This document shows, piece by piece, positions 8,074-16,687 of a stretch of DNA of 64,000 bases. Source of the DNA: Anderseniella sp039978075 (lineage in GTDB: Bacteria; Pseudomonadota; Alphaproteobacteria; Rhizobiales; Aestuariivirgaceae). A program made the position numbers and the translations under genes. Location: contig JBDWCA010000014.1 in assembly GCA_039978075.1 (NCBI GenBank), positions 1 through 64,000 on the forward strand, read 5' to 3'. The notes beneath the pieces are model-generated. The model was not told the DNA's origin. It did not search any database and worked only from the letters and a program-made list of their open reading frames with translations. Position 1 is the first letter of the stretch. Each line of letters begins with the position of its first letter.

Positions 8074-9582
8074 TCAAGTCTCGACGGTTGAGCTTCGCAC
8101 GCGTCGGTATCGTTTCCATAGCGCAACCAAGATCGGCGTGAGCCACAGCATAATGGTGATGACACCTAGGGTTGCTGCTATGGGGCGGGAGAAGAAGCCC
8201 AACATGCTGCCGTCAGCCTTGATCATCGACGCCATGAAATTATCCTCGACCATGCCGCCAAGGACGATGCCGAGAATGGCAGGTGCCACCGGGAAGCCGT
8301 TTTCCTCCATGAGGTAGGCGACGATGCCGAGAACCAGCATCACTGTGATGCCGAAGACCGTGTTGTTGATGGCAAATGCGCCGACCATGCAAAACATGAG
8401 GATCAGCGGCATGAGCACGCGGCGCGGGATCTTCAGGATTTGCCGCGACAGTCTGATGGCCGCGAAGCCGAGTGGTAAGAGGGCCAGGTTGGCGAGGAAG
8501 AAAGCAATGAACACGGCGTAGATCAGTTCCGGGTTCTGGATGAATACCATGGGGCCGGGGTTCATTCCCTTCATATAAAGTACGCCGATGACGATGGCGG
8601 TTATGGAATCGCCGGGAATGCCGAAGACGATAGCCGGCACCCAGGCACCGGCCAGACTGGCATTATTGGCAGATCCTGCATCAACCAGCCCTTCGGGATG
8701 ACCGGTGCCGAATTTCTCCGGCTCCTTTGATCGTTTCTTGGAAATGGCGTAACAGATCCAGGCGGCGATATCGGCGCCGGCGCCCGGCAATATGCCGACC
8801 ACGGCGCCGATGGAACTGCCGCGGACAATATTGAATTTGTAGCGCGACAGGATTGGACCAAGACCTGAAAATACACTGCCGACGGATTGTTGTGGCACCT
8901 CGATGATGGTGCGGGTGGACGCCACGTAGCGCAACACTTCGGAGATGGCAAACATGCCGATCATGGCCGGAATGAAGCTGACGCCGCCCATCAGTTCAAT
9001 ATTGCCAAAGGTGAAGCGCGGATGTCCTGCCGTTCCGTCAATGCCGATGGTGGCGATGAACAGCCCGATCAACAATGATACGAAGCCCTTGATGGTGGAG
9101 CCGGTTGAAATGATGACAGCGCAGGAAAGTCCCAGACAGGCCAGCCAGAAATACTCGAACGACGAGAACTGAATTGCGAATTCAGCAAGTGCCGGCGCGC
9201 TGAGCGACAACACAATGGACCCGGCCAGCCCGCCGATAACCGACGTGACAAGAGCAATGCCAAGGGCGCGCTCGGCAAGGCCCTTCTTGGTCATGGCATA
9301 GGCCTCGTCGCAATAAGCGGCGGAGGCAGGCGTACCGGGAATGCGCAGCAGGGCGCCGGGAATATCTCCGGCAAAGATTGCCGTGGCAACCGTAGCGACG
9401 ATTGCCGCAATGGCGGGAACAGGGTCCATGAAGAAGGTAAAAGGTATAAGAAGCGCCGTCGCCATGGTGGCGGTAAGCCCGGGAATGGCGCCAACGAACA
9501 GGCCGAACATGGCCGCCAGCAGCATGACGCCCAACGTGTGGGGATCGGCTACAAGAGTAAGAGCTTTGAAGATCGTTTCCAT
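8074..9582 (-). CDS. tctA: Tripartite tricarboxylate transporter, large membrane subunit TctA
   Basis: From the ATG at 9582 the protein has 502 residues, the standard TctA length. It begins METIFKALTLVADPHTLGVM and contains the family motif GLFVGAIPGLTATMATALL (about 20-40) and GDIPGALLRIPGTPASAA, plus a second IPGDSITAIVIG block. About ten to twelve membrane helices are apparent. The frame is open 23 codons further upstream, but that region overlaps tctB and reads as cysteine-rich noise. It follows tctB by 10 bases and is the last gene of the tctC-tctB-tctA order. The substrate of this uptake system is unknown; carboxylates are typical. Confidence 0.93.
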   Translation of the reverse strand: METIFKALTLVADPHTLGVMLLAAMFGLFVGAIPGLTATMATALLIPFTFFMDPVPAIAAIVATVATAIFAGDIPGALLRIPGTPASAAYCDEAYAMTKKGLAERALGIALVTSVIGGLAGSIVLSLSAPALAEFAIQFSSFEYFWLACLGLSCAVIISTGSTIKGFVSLLIGLFIATIGIDGTAGHPRFTFGNIELMGGVSFIPAMIGMFAISEVLRYVASTRTIIEVPQQSVGSVFSGLGPILSRYKFNIVRGSSIGAVVGILPGAGADIAAWICYAISKKRSKEPEKFGTGHPEGLVDAGSANNASLAGAWVPAIVFGIPGDSITAIVIGVLYMKGMNPGPMVFIQNPELIYAVFIAFFLANLALLPLGFAAIRLSRQILKIPRRVLMPLILMFCMVGAFAINNTVFGITVMLVLGIVAYLMEENGFPVAPAILGIVLGGMVEDNFMASMIKADGSMLGFFSRPIAATLGVITIMLWLTPILVALWKRYRRVRSSTVET

Positions 9583-9592
9583 GCCGCTCAGC

Positions 9593-10066
9593 TCACCACG
9601 CAACCGGCAGCAGCAGACCCCAGGGCAGGGGCACCAGCAGCAGTTTTGCAAACAGTGTGTGTATTGTCATGGTGGAGATCGCGGCAATTATCACACTTGT
9701 GATCAGGCTGGAACCGAGCCGGACGAGCAATATGGACTGGATCAGTAGGGCAGTGGGAATGAAGCCCAGCCAGGTCGAGAACAAGATGTAGAAGACAATG
9801 CTGCCAAGCAGGATGACGACATTGACCACATTACCGCGGTTCTGTGCCCAGTCGCCAACAACCACCATTGGCTGGGTTGTCCGCTGCGCCCAGCCGCGCG
9901 CAACCAGGATGCCGCCAAACAGCATAAGCCCTGCACCGATTATGGTGGGGAACAGGTCCGGGCCGTAGTCCTGACCGTGCAGTCTGGGGAATGTGCGTGA
10001 GTAGGTGATTTCCGCAATGGCGAATGCAATCAGGATCAGGCCAAACACGCTGTCATTGAACCGCAT
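9593..10066 (-). CDS. tctB: Tripartite tricarboxylate transporter, small membrane subunit TctB
   Basis: From the ATG at 10066 the protein has 157 residues with four predicted membrane helices, as in TctB. It starts MRFNDSVFGLILIAFAIAEI and includes QDYGPDLFPTIIGAGLMLFGG, a family hallmark. The C-terminal helices read LLGSIVFYILFSTWLGFIPT and TALLIQSILLVRLG. The ORF can extend 17 codons upstream but without hydrophobic or conserved content. It lies between tctC and tctA in one operon. Confidence 0.9.
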   Translation of the reverse strand: MRFNDSVFGLILIAFAIAEITYSRTFPRLHGQDYGPDLFPTIIGAGLMLFGGILVARGWAQRTTQPMVVVGDWAQNRGNVVNVVILLGSIVFYILFSTWLGFIPTALLIQSILLVRLGSSLITSVIIAAISTMTIHTLFAKLLLVPLPWGLLLPVAW

Positions 10067-10157
10067 GACCGAACTATCGCTCCCGGGCGTCCGAAAAGAA
10101 AGGCACGCTGCAAACACAGCGAACCTTTCTTCTCAAAGATGTTGGCAGACCGGCCAG

Positions 10158-11141
10158 CTATTTGGCCAGGCCGACGGCTTTCATTACCGTGCCGAGCGAG
10201 GCGTCACTTTCTTCCATCCAGGTGGCGAATTCCGCGCCCGGTTTCCACACCAGACCGAAACCGCGGCCTTTCATGAATTCCTGAAATTCCGAGGACTTCC
10301 AGACTTTTTCCAGAGCTGCTGACAGTTTGGCGGTTGCCTCATCGGGCATACCTTTGGGGCCTGCAACGCCGCGCCATGCCGCCAGTTTCCAGTCGAGCCC
10401 GGATGCTTCCTTCAATGTCGGTACGTCAGGAAAAGCGCCCAGTTTCACATCGTCCATGACAGCCAGTGATTTGACCTTGCCGGCGCTGATCAGGGCTGAT
10501 GCCTCAACGACTGAACAGGTCACGATATCAACACCGCCTGCGACCAGCTCCTGCAGGCCGGGTGCTGCTCCCTTGGAAGGAACCCACGGAGCTGCTGCCG
10601 GATCGGCACCTGCGGTGTTCAGCATGCCCGCCAGTGCGAGATGCCAGATGCCGCCCTGGCCGGTCCCGGACGCCTTGAACTTGCCCGGGTTTGCCTTGAT
10701 GGCATCCACAACGTCTTTCGCGGTTTTCCACTCACTGTCGGCGCGCACCTGCAGGCCTGCAGCATCGTAATTGTACAGTGCAATCGGTGTGTAATCCTTG
10801 CCGGTAAGCTCGGTCAGGCCGGCCCAGTGCATCATGCCGATTTCAACGGTAACGACGCCGATGGTGTAGCCGTCGGGAGCTGCGTTCGCGATGGCTGAAT
10901 GGCCGACAACGCCGCTGCCGCCGGTGCGATTGACAACATTCACCGGTTGGCCCAACTCGTCTTTTAACAGACCGGCGATCATGCGGCCGGTTGCATCGGT
11001 GCCGCCGCCTGCACCCCATGGTACGATGAGGGTGATGGGTCTCTCAGGATACTCGGCCGCTGCCGGCAGGGCAGCGATTGCTGTCATGAATCCGGCCATT
11101 GCGAACATGGCGGTTTTGCTCAGAACTCTGCGATTCAGCAT
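10158..11141 (-). CDS. tctC: Tripartite tricarboxylate transporter, periplasmic binding protein TctC (Bug family)
   Basis: The 327-residue protein starts at the ATG at 11141 behind GGGAGAA; the open frame upstream is not hydrophobic. A signal peptide ends near residue 29 (AGFMTAIAALPAAAEYPERP). The mature start YPERPITLIVPWGAGGGTDATGR is the Bug-family phosphate/carboxylate-binding signature. GHSAIANAAPDGYTIG and a late AWRGVAGPKGMPDE motif also match the family. It is the first gene of a tctCBA operon transcribed leftward, with 307 bases separating it from the phosphoenolpyruvate carboxylase gene. Confidence 0.93.
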   Translation of the reverse strand: MLNRRVLSKTAMFAMAGFMTAIAALPAAAEYPERPITLIVPWGAGGGTDATGRMIAGLLKDELGQPVNVVNRTGGSGVVGHSAIANAAPDGYTIGVVTVEIGMMHWAGLTELTGKDYTPIALYNYDAAGLQVRADSEWKTAKDVVDAIKANPGKFKASGTGQGGIWHLALAGMLNTAGADPAAAPWVPSKGAAPGLQELVAGGVDIVTCSVVEASALISAGKVKSLAVMDDVKLGAFPDVPTLKEASGLDWKLAAWRGVAGPKGMPDEATAKLSAALEKVWKSSEFQEFMKGRGFGLVWKPGAEFATWMEESDASLGTVMKAVGLAK

Positions 11142-11448
11142 TTTATTGTTTCTCCCTTGGTCAAACTGACAAGTTGTTGCCGTCCCTTGTCGGGCTCTGT
11201 CTTGCTGCGATGACACTCGGTATCGCCACAAAAGTGTGACGTATGTCAGGTGGTGGAACAAGGTGCAATTGTCTGACAATGCAGACATATTCCCGGCTGG
11301 AGGTCATATGGCGGTTTCCTGTCCTGCCGGATGTGATCCTGCGTACAAGTCATCATTGCCTTGCTGCGCTGCAACATAAATGGCTATATATTGCAGCGCT
11401 GGCTGACAGGCAGCACTCCGAATTCAGCTAATTCGAAAGGACAAAGTC
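11142..11448. promoter_or_regulatory. Divergent control region between tctC and the PEP carboxylase gene, with two inverted repeats
   Basis: No gene is seen here. Two inverted repeats stand out. ATTGTC-T-GACAAT lies at 11268-11280, about 130 bases upstream of tctC. GCGCTGCAA (11366-11374) pairs with TTGCAGCGC (11391-11399) across 16 bases that include TATATA; this one lies 50-85 bases upstream of the proposed carboxylase start and probably overlaps its promoter. AAAGGA at 11436-11441 is the carboxylase ribosome binding site. Confidence 0.45.
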
Positions 11449-14229
11449 ATTTCCACCGCCGCTTTCGCCAGCCAGAACACGTCAGAGACACGAAATACCG
11501 CCAAGGATGCCCCCTTGCAGGAAGATATTCGGCTGCTTGGACGCATGCTGGGTGACTGTGTGCGGGACAAGGAAGGTAATGAGATCTTTGACCTTGTCGA
11601 GAATATTCGCCAGACCTCCACCCGGCTGCACCGATCAGATGACAAACCCTCCCACGATGAGCTTGAGGACCTGCTGGAGCAGCTGACACCGGAGCAGGCG
11701 GTCGAGGTTATCCGCGCCTTCAGTTACTTCTCGCACCTGGCAAACATTGCCGAGGATCAGCACCATATCCGCCGTACGCATCACCATGAACTGGCCGGGT
11801 CTCCGCCCCGGGCCGGCTCTCTGCAGCGTGCCATCACTACAGCGCTTTCGTCAGGCATGACCGCCGCCCAGCTGGCGAAGTTTTTTGAAACCGCGCTGGT
11901 GTCTCCCGTCCTGACAGCTCATCCGACCGAAGTGCGTCGGCGCACGACGATGTACTGGGAAAGCGACATTGTCGACTTGCTACGCGAGCGCGAGCGCGGC
12001 CAGCTCACGGTTCAGGAAGTTGCAGCAATGGAAACGCAGTTGCGCATTGCCATTGAAACCTTGTGGCAAAGCAACCTTTTACGCCGTTCCAGGCTCACGG
12101 TTGCTGATGAGGTCAAGAACGGCGTTTCTTACTATAACAGCACGTTTCTGGCCGAAGTGCCCCGGCTGCATCAGCAGGTGGAGGAAGCACTGGCCCAACA
12201 TCTGGATGACAAGGCCATTCCGTCGCTGAAATTCATTCAGATGGGCAGCTGGATCGGCGGGGACAGAGATGGCAATCCGTTTGTAACCGCAGACGTCCTG
12301 CAGCAGACCCTGATGCTGCAGACCGATGCCGCACTGAACTATTATCTTGAGGAACTCGACGGGCTGAAGAGCGAATTGTCGATTGCGACCACCGTGTCCA
12401 ATGTGTCTGACGCGGTGCTGGCACTGGCGGCAGGCTCACCTGACAAGTCCGCCCACCGGGAAAAAGAGCCGTACCGGCTGGCCTCGCTGCTGATCAAGCG
12501 CCGTGTAATGGCGACACGGCACAACCTGACCGGCACGGTTTCTGAAGTTGATGACAGCGAGTATCCGCCTTACCAGACACCTGATGATCTGATTGAAGAC
12601 CTCGATGTCATGTACCGTTCATTGTGCGATAACGGGTCGAAGCTTATCGCCAATGGTCGCCTCAGCGGCCTGCGCCGGGCCGTAGAGTGCTTCGGGTTCC
12701 ATCTTGCGAGCCTCGATCTACGGCAAAACTCGGACGTGCATCAGCGCACTGTGGCTGATCTGCTGGCGGCGGTGGATCCCGACATTGATTATCTGGCGAT
12801 GAGCGAGGCTGAGCGGGTTGAGATTCTCGAAAAGGAACTCGCCCGGCACCGTCCACTGTTGCGTCCGTACTGGGACTACAGTGAGGAGACGGCCAAGGAA
12901 CTGGCGATTTTCAAAGCGGCCAAGGCGGCGCACAACAAGTATGGCGCACGTGTCATCACCACGTCGATTATCTCCAACACAACCAGCGTGTCCGATCTGC
13001 TTGAACTGGCAATCCTGCTCAAGGAAGCGGGCCTGGTAACGCCGGAAGGTATTGCCAGCGTACACATCGTCCCATTGTTCGAAACCATCGAGGACCTGCG
13101 CGCGTGCACTGAAATCATGGACCAGTTGTTGTCGATCCCGGCCTATCGCCAGCTGGTCGATCATCTCGGTGGTGTGCAGGAAGTGATGCTGGGGTATTCC
13201 GACAGCAACAAGGACGGCGGGTTCGTGACATCCGGCTGGGAACTTTACAAGGCCGAGACGGGTTTGGTCGCACTGCTCGCCCGGCACGGTGTTCGCCTGC
13301 GCCTGTTTCACGGGCGCGGCGGTTCGGTAGGACGTGGCGGCGGTCCGGCATTTGAGGGTATTCTTGCCCAGCCTGCCGGTGCCGTTCAGGGCCAGATCCG
13401 CGTCACCGAGCAAGGTGAGATCATTTCCAGCAAGTATTCAAATCCATGGCTTGGCAGACGCAACCTGGAAACCCTTGTTGCGGCGACACTCGAGGCCTCA
13501 CTCGAAAAGCCCGACAAGCACGGCGTCCCGGCCGAATGGCTTGAGATCATGGAAGACCTGTCGGCCTATGCATTTGCCGCCTATCGTGACCTTGTCTATG
13601 GAACCGAAGGATTTGAGGACTTTTTCTGGTCGTCAACTGTGATCAATGAGATTGCCACACTGAACATCGGTTCACGTCCTGCCTCGCGCGCCAAGACCCG
13701 CGACATCACTGCATTGCGAGCCATACCGTGGGTATTCAGCTGGGCGCAGTGCCGCGTCATGCTGCCGGGCTGGTACGGTTTCGGTGCGGCAGTAGAAAAA
13801 TGGCTGGCCGCTGACCCGAAAAACACGACAGACAAACTGACCGAGCTCTACAATGCGTGGCCGTTCTTCCGGGCCCAGTTGTCGAACATGGACATGGTGC
13901 TGGCCAAGACCAGCATGGCCATTGCGCGCCGTTATGCCAACCTCGTCGAAGACGAAACCTTGCGTGAAACAATTTACGGGCGTATTCGCGAAGAATGGCA
14001 ATCGACGGTTGGTGCGGTATTGCGCATCAGCCGCCAGCATGAATTGCTCGAACGCAATCCGTTATTGAACCGGTCGATCCAGAACCGTTTCCCGTATCTC
14101 GATCCGCTCAATCACATCCAGGTCGAGATGATGAAACTGAGCCGGGCCCAGTCGCAGGATCCCAAAGTACTGCGGGGCATTCAGCTCACCATCAATGGCA
14201 TTGCCGCCGGGTTGCGCAACAGCGGCTAG
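11449..14229 (+). CDS. ppc: Phosphoenolpyruvate carboxylase, probable ATT start codon
   Basis: This enzyme carboxylates phosphoenolpyruvate to oxaloacetate to refill the TCA cycle. The catalytic histidine lies in LTAHPTEVRRRTT (about residue 158), the glycine-rich active-site loop reads FHGRGGSVGRGGGPAFEG, and GYSDSNKDGGFVTSGWELY and a C-terminal RFPYLDPLNHIQVEMM are family signatures. Length is 926 residues from 11449. The first standard start in frame is TTG at 11515, which has no ribosome binding site and would cut into the conserved PLQEDIRLLGRMLGD segment. ATT at 11449 has AAAGGA seven bases upstream and gives an N-terminus (M)STAAFASQNTSETRN that looks natural. It converges on the GlxA-type regulator. 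Confidence 0.93.
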   Translation: MSTAAFASQNTSETRNTAKDAPLQEDIRLLGRMLGDCVRDKEGNEIFDLVENIRQTSTRLHRSDDKPSHDELEDLLEQLTPEQAVEVIRAFSYFSHLANIAEDQHHIRRTHHHELAGSPPRAGSLQRAITTALSSGMTAAQLAKFFETALVSPVLTAHPTEVRRRTTMYWESDIVDLLRERERGQLTVQEVAAMETQLRIAIETLWQSNLLRRSRLTVADEVKNGVSYYNSTFLAEVPRLHQQVEEALAQHLDDKAIPSLKFIQMGSWIGGDRDGNPFVTADVLQQTLMLQTDAALNYYLEELDGLKSELSIATTVSNVSDAVLALAAGSPDKSAHREKEPYRLASLLIKRRVMATRHNLTGTVSEVDDSEYPPYQTPDDLIEDLDVMYRSLCDNGSKLIANGRLSGLRRAVECFGFHLASLDLRQNSDVHQRTVADLLAAVDPDIDYLAMSEAERVEILEKELARHRPLLRPYWDYSEETAKELAIFKAAKAAHNKYGARVITTSIISNTTSVSDLLELAILLKEAGLVTPEGIASVHIVPLFETIEDLRACTEIMDQLLSIPAYRQLVDHLGGVQEVMLGYSDSNKDGGFVTSGWELYKAETGLVALLARHGVRLRLFHGRGGSVGRGGGPAFEGILAQPAGAVQGQIRVTEQGEIISSKYSNPWLGRRNLETLVAATLEASLEKPDKHGVPAEWLEIMEDLSAYAFAAYRDLVYGTEGFEDFFWSSTVINEIATLNIGSRPASRAKTRDITALRAIPWVFSWAQCRVMLPGWYGFGAAVEKWLAADPKNTTDKLTELYNAWPFFRAQLSNMDMVLAKTSMAIARRYANLVEDETLRETIYGRIREEWQSTVGAVLRISRQHELLERNPLLNRSIQNRFPYLDPLNHIQVEMMKLSRAQSQDPKVLRGIQLTINGIAAGLRNSG

Positions 14230-14276
14230 CGCCTCAGCGTCGTGGCGCCAGACACTATATGTCCATTCGCAAGGCC

Positions 14277-15230
14277 TCAGTTCAACCGTCCTGCACGGTG
14301 CTTGCGAATGGTCGTGCCATAATGCGCCGAATAAGCCCTTGCGAGAGAGGCGGACGACGAAAACCCTGTCTTGGCTGCGATATGGGAACAGGACAATCTG
14401 GTTTCCTCAACCAGTCTCCGGGCGGCTGACAGGCGAATTGAAGCATAATATCGGCCCGGTGATACGTTGATTTCCCGCAAAAAAATTCGGGTAAGGGTGC
14501 GTTGAGAACACGAAGCCAGAAGAGCCACCTGGTTCACCGACAATGGCTCTTCAATATGGGCTCGCATGGCGTCGATTGCCTTGAGTAATTGCGGTGACCG
14601 GTTTGAAACGCTCAGATTGATGGCGCCGCGGCCCTCACGGTACTTCATCTCAGCATCGTAGACGAACATGTTGGTGACATCGAAGGCCAGTGCCGAGCCG
14701 TAGTCTGAATATATGCGTGAGATCATCATTTCCAGCCCTGCCGTGGCGCCGCCGGCACTGACGCGGGGGCCATCGGCAACAAACCGATCGCTTACAACCT
14801 TCACATTGGGAAATGTCTCGGCGAAATCACCAAGTTCCTCCCAGTGGACCGTAGCCCTGTACCCATCCAGAACACCGGCGCTGGCCAGCAGCCAGGCTCC
14901 CATATCGATGGCACCGAGATCACAGCCGTGATGGTCAAGTCTTCTCAGTGCGGCACTGGTTGTGCGCGTGGCATGATCACGCGCGCCGACACCGGCAATG
15001 GCAAACAGGTTCTCAGGCAGCCGGGATACTGAATCGAGGTCCTTGCACCTGATTTCAATGCCGCTCGAACTGGTGGCAGTTGATCCTTCAACGCTCAGCA
15101 ATCGCCACTCATACAGTTTTTGACCAGACAAGCTGTTGGCTGCCCGCAAGGGTTCGAGACCACTTGCGAGCACCATGTTGGAGAAACCGTCCAGCAGCAG
15201 GAAATCCATCAGTATAGGCAAAATTGTCAT
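14277..15230 (-). CDS. GlxA/GbdR-like AraC-family regulator (DJ-1 domain plus AraC helix-turn-helix)
   Basis: The 317-residue protein has an N-terminal class I glutamine amidotransferase/DJ-1-like domain (about 5-180; ILMDFLLLDGFSNMVLASGLEPLR, GAWLLASAGVLDGYRATVHW) and a C-terminal AraC DNA-binding domain (about 215-310; VNQVALLASCSQRTLTRIFL, then YYASIRLSAARRLVEETRLS and GFSSSASLARAY). This architecture matches GbdR, the glycine-betaine/dimethylglycine-responsive activator of demethylation genes, and CdhR for carnitine. It is divergent from the SBP-BCCT operon and close to the Rieske and DgcA-like genes, so it is the probable activator of the module. The inducer is inferred, not shown. Confidence 0.88.
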   Translation of the reverse strand: MTILPILMDFLLLDGFSNMVLASGLEPLRAANSLSGQKLYEWRLLSVEGSTATSSSGIEIRCKDLDSVSRLPENLFAIAGVGARDHATRTTSAALRRLDHHGCDLGAIDMGAWLLASAGVLDGYRATVHWEELGDFAETFPNVKVVSDRFVADGPRVSAGGATAGLEMMISRIYSDYGSALAFDVTNMFVYDAEMKYREGRGAINLSVSNRSPQLLKAIDAMRAHIEEPLSVNQVALLASCSQRTLTRIFLREINVSPGRYYASIRLSAARRLVEETRLSCSHIAAKTGFSSSASLARAYSAHYGTTIRKHRAGRLN

Positions 15231-15339
15231 AACAAGTGAAATCTATGGCTGAAATCGCAAAAATTATAGTTCTTTTTCAACCTAGGGTTTTCAATGCGGA
15301 GGTTAGGGCAGGATTCTAAAAAACAGATACCAGGGCGTT

Positions 15340-15470
15340 CCGGGATGTGGGCGGGCATATTGCCCACACCGGATCACCACGAATTTTGAGTGCCCGGGGC
15401 AAAACCCCTGGCGCTGACTGCCTCTGACATGTTCGAGCAACTTTTCGGGTTCTGCCGAGCCTGAGTTGCT
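15340..15470 (+). ncRNA. Structured 5' leader with three consecutive hairpins, unassigned
   Basis: Three stems follow one another in the leader of the SBP-BCCT operon. The first pairs TGTGGGC (15346-15352) with GCCCACA (15362-15368), extended by CCGG/CCGG at 15340 and 15369. The second runs from AGTGCC at 15390 through GGGG, CAAAA loop, CCCC to GGCGCT at 15415, about 11 base pairs with one mismatch. The third pairs AGCAACT (15436-15442) with AGTTGCT (15464-15470) around an inner TCGG/CCGA stem. The last stem ends 38 bases before the start codon. It does not match the glycine, SAM-II or SAH riboswitch consensus as I know them. Function is unknown. Confidence 0.4.
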
Positions 15471-15508
15471 GTTGCGGGAGCGAAACAAGAATTACGGGAG
15501 TAGGTTGG

Positions 15509-16675
15509 ATGAGCTTGAATCCAGTGAAGTATGTATGCGGCAGATTGATTGCATTGGTCATTCTCGGATGCATGATCGTTTCGGGCGGAAGTTACGCGCA
15601 GGACAGTTCAGCCACATCCGGTGGTGATGCCATGAGCGCCGGCACGGCGTTGACATTCACCTCCTGGACCGGGCCCTACATGCGAAGTCAGATGCTCGGG
15701 TTTGTCAGGCCGTACGAAAAGGCCAGGGGATCACGCGTGCGGGTGGAGCACTATGCTGGCGGTATCGATGAGATCCGGGACCAGGTGGAATCTGCAAACG
15801 TCATCTGGGATGTGGTCGATCTCACCCAGGCAGATTCACTTCGCGCATGCAATGAAGGCCTGCTTGAGAACCTTGAAGGCATTGACCTGCCTGACGGCAA
15901 GGACGGGAGTAAGTTTCGTGACGACTTCGTAGACGGAGCGCTCAACAAATGCGGCGTTGGCGTTATCGTCTGGGCCACCGCCTACGGCTATAACAAGGAT
16001 GTCTTCGCTGACGGTGCTCCAGGCTCAATTGCGGACTTCTTCGACACCAAGAAGTTCCCCGGCCGGCGCGCCATTCGCAATGACCCGTCAGTGGTCATGG
16101 AATGGGCCCTGATTGCCGATGGCGTCGAACCCCAGGATGTCTATTCGCTTCTGGAAACGCCGAAAGGTGTCGCGCGTGCCCTGAAGAAAATGGATGCGAT
16201 CAAGCCCGGTCTGCAACTTTGGACAAAGGGTCTGGAACCGGTTCGGTTACTGAATGCCGGTGAAGCGGCGATGAGCATGATCTGGGCGACCACCGGGGCG
16301 ACCGAAGCGCGCAAGGACAACGCCAAGTTCTCTATCATCTGGGATGGCCGGGTCGTTGAACTGGATCTTTTCGGTATTCCAAAAGGCAGCCTGAACAAGG
16401 ATGCCGCCATTGATTTCATCCGGTTTGCCAGCAGCTCTGAATCGCTGGCGAACATGGTGAAGCAACTGCCCAACGGGCCAACCAGAAAATCGTCGCTGGC
16501 ACTGTTGCCGGAAGACGTGCAGGCACAATTGCCAAACGGGCCCGCCTACGCTGACAAAATCTCGATCCGGTCTGATGCGCAGTGGTGGTCAAAGAATCAT
16601 GCATCCCTGAAAGAAGCGTTTGACGCGTGGCTGGCAGAATCCGGCCAGCAGGGTGCAGCCGGTACAACAAGATAA
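15509..16675 (+). CDS. Extracellular solute-binding protein (PotD-like class), partner of the BCCT carrier
   Basis: The 388-residue protein has an N-terminal hydrophobic signal (about residues 10-30, LIALVILGCMIVSGGSYAQ). The mature region starts with LTFTSWTGPYMRSQMLGFVRPY, the pattern of spermidine/putrescine-type (SBP_bac) proteins that bind small cationic compounds. YGYNKDVF, FFDTKKFPGRRAI and LNAGEAAMSMIW are typical of this class. No ABC permease or ATPase follows; instead the BCCT carrier starts 12 bases downstream, so the two are almost certainly co-transcribed. The start ATG is preceded by GGGAGTAGG at suitable spacing. A long structured leader lies upstream. Confidence 0.85.
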   Translation: MSLNPVKYVCGRLIALVILGCMIVSGGSYAQDSSATSGGDAMSAGTALTFTSWTGPYMRSQMLGFVRPYEKARGSRVRVEHYAGGIDEIRDQVESANVIWDVVDLTQADSLRACNEGLLENLEGIDLPDGKDGSKFRDDFVDGALNKCGVGVIVWATAYGYNKDVFADGAPGSIADFFDTKKFPGRRAIRNDPSVVMEWALIADGVEPQDVYSLLETPKGVARALKKMDAIKPGLQLWTKGLEPVRLLNAGEAAMSMIWATTGATEARKDNAKFSIIWDGRVVELDLFGIPKGSLNKDAAIDFIRFASSSESLANMVKQLPNGPTRKSSLALLPEDVQAQLPNGPAYADKISIRSDAQWWSKNHASLKEAFDAWLAESGQQGAAGTTR

Positions 16676-16687
16676 GGGGAAGGAAAA

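Noticed and set aside
12718..13413. 231-codon minus-strand frame inside the PEP carboxylase gene
   Set aside because: Lies opposite the strongly conserved catalytic core of PEP carboxylase and has no protein-family features.
15340..15470. Glycine riboswitch upstream of the betaine carrier operon
   Set aside because: The leader is structured, but the conserved glycine-aptamer core bases (GGAGA and CCGAAGG type segments) are missing. It is reported as an unassigned structure instead.
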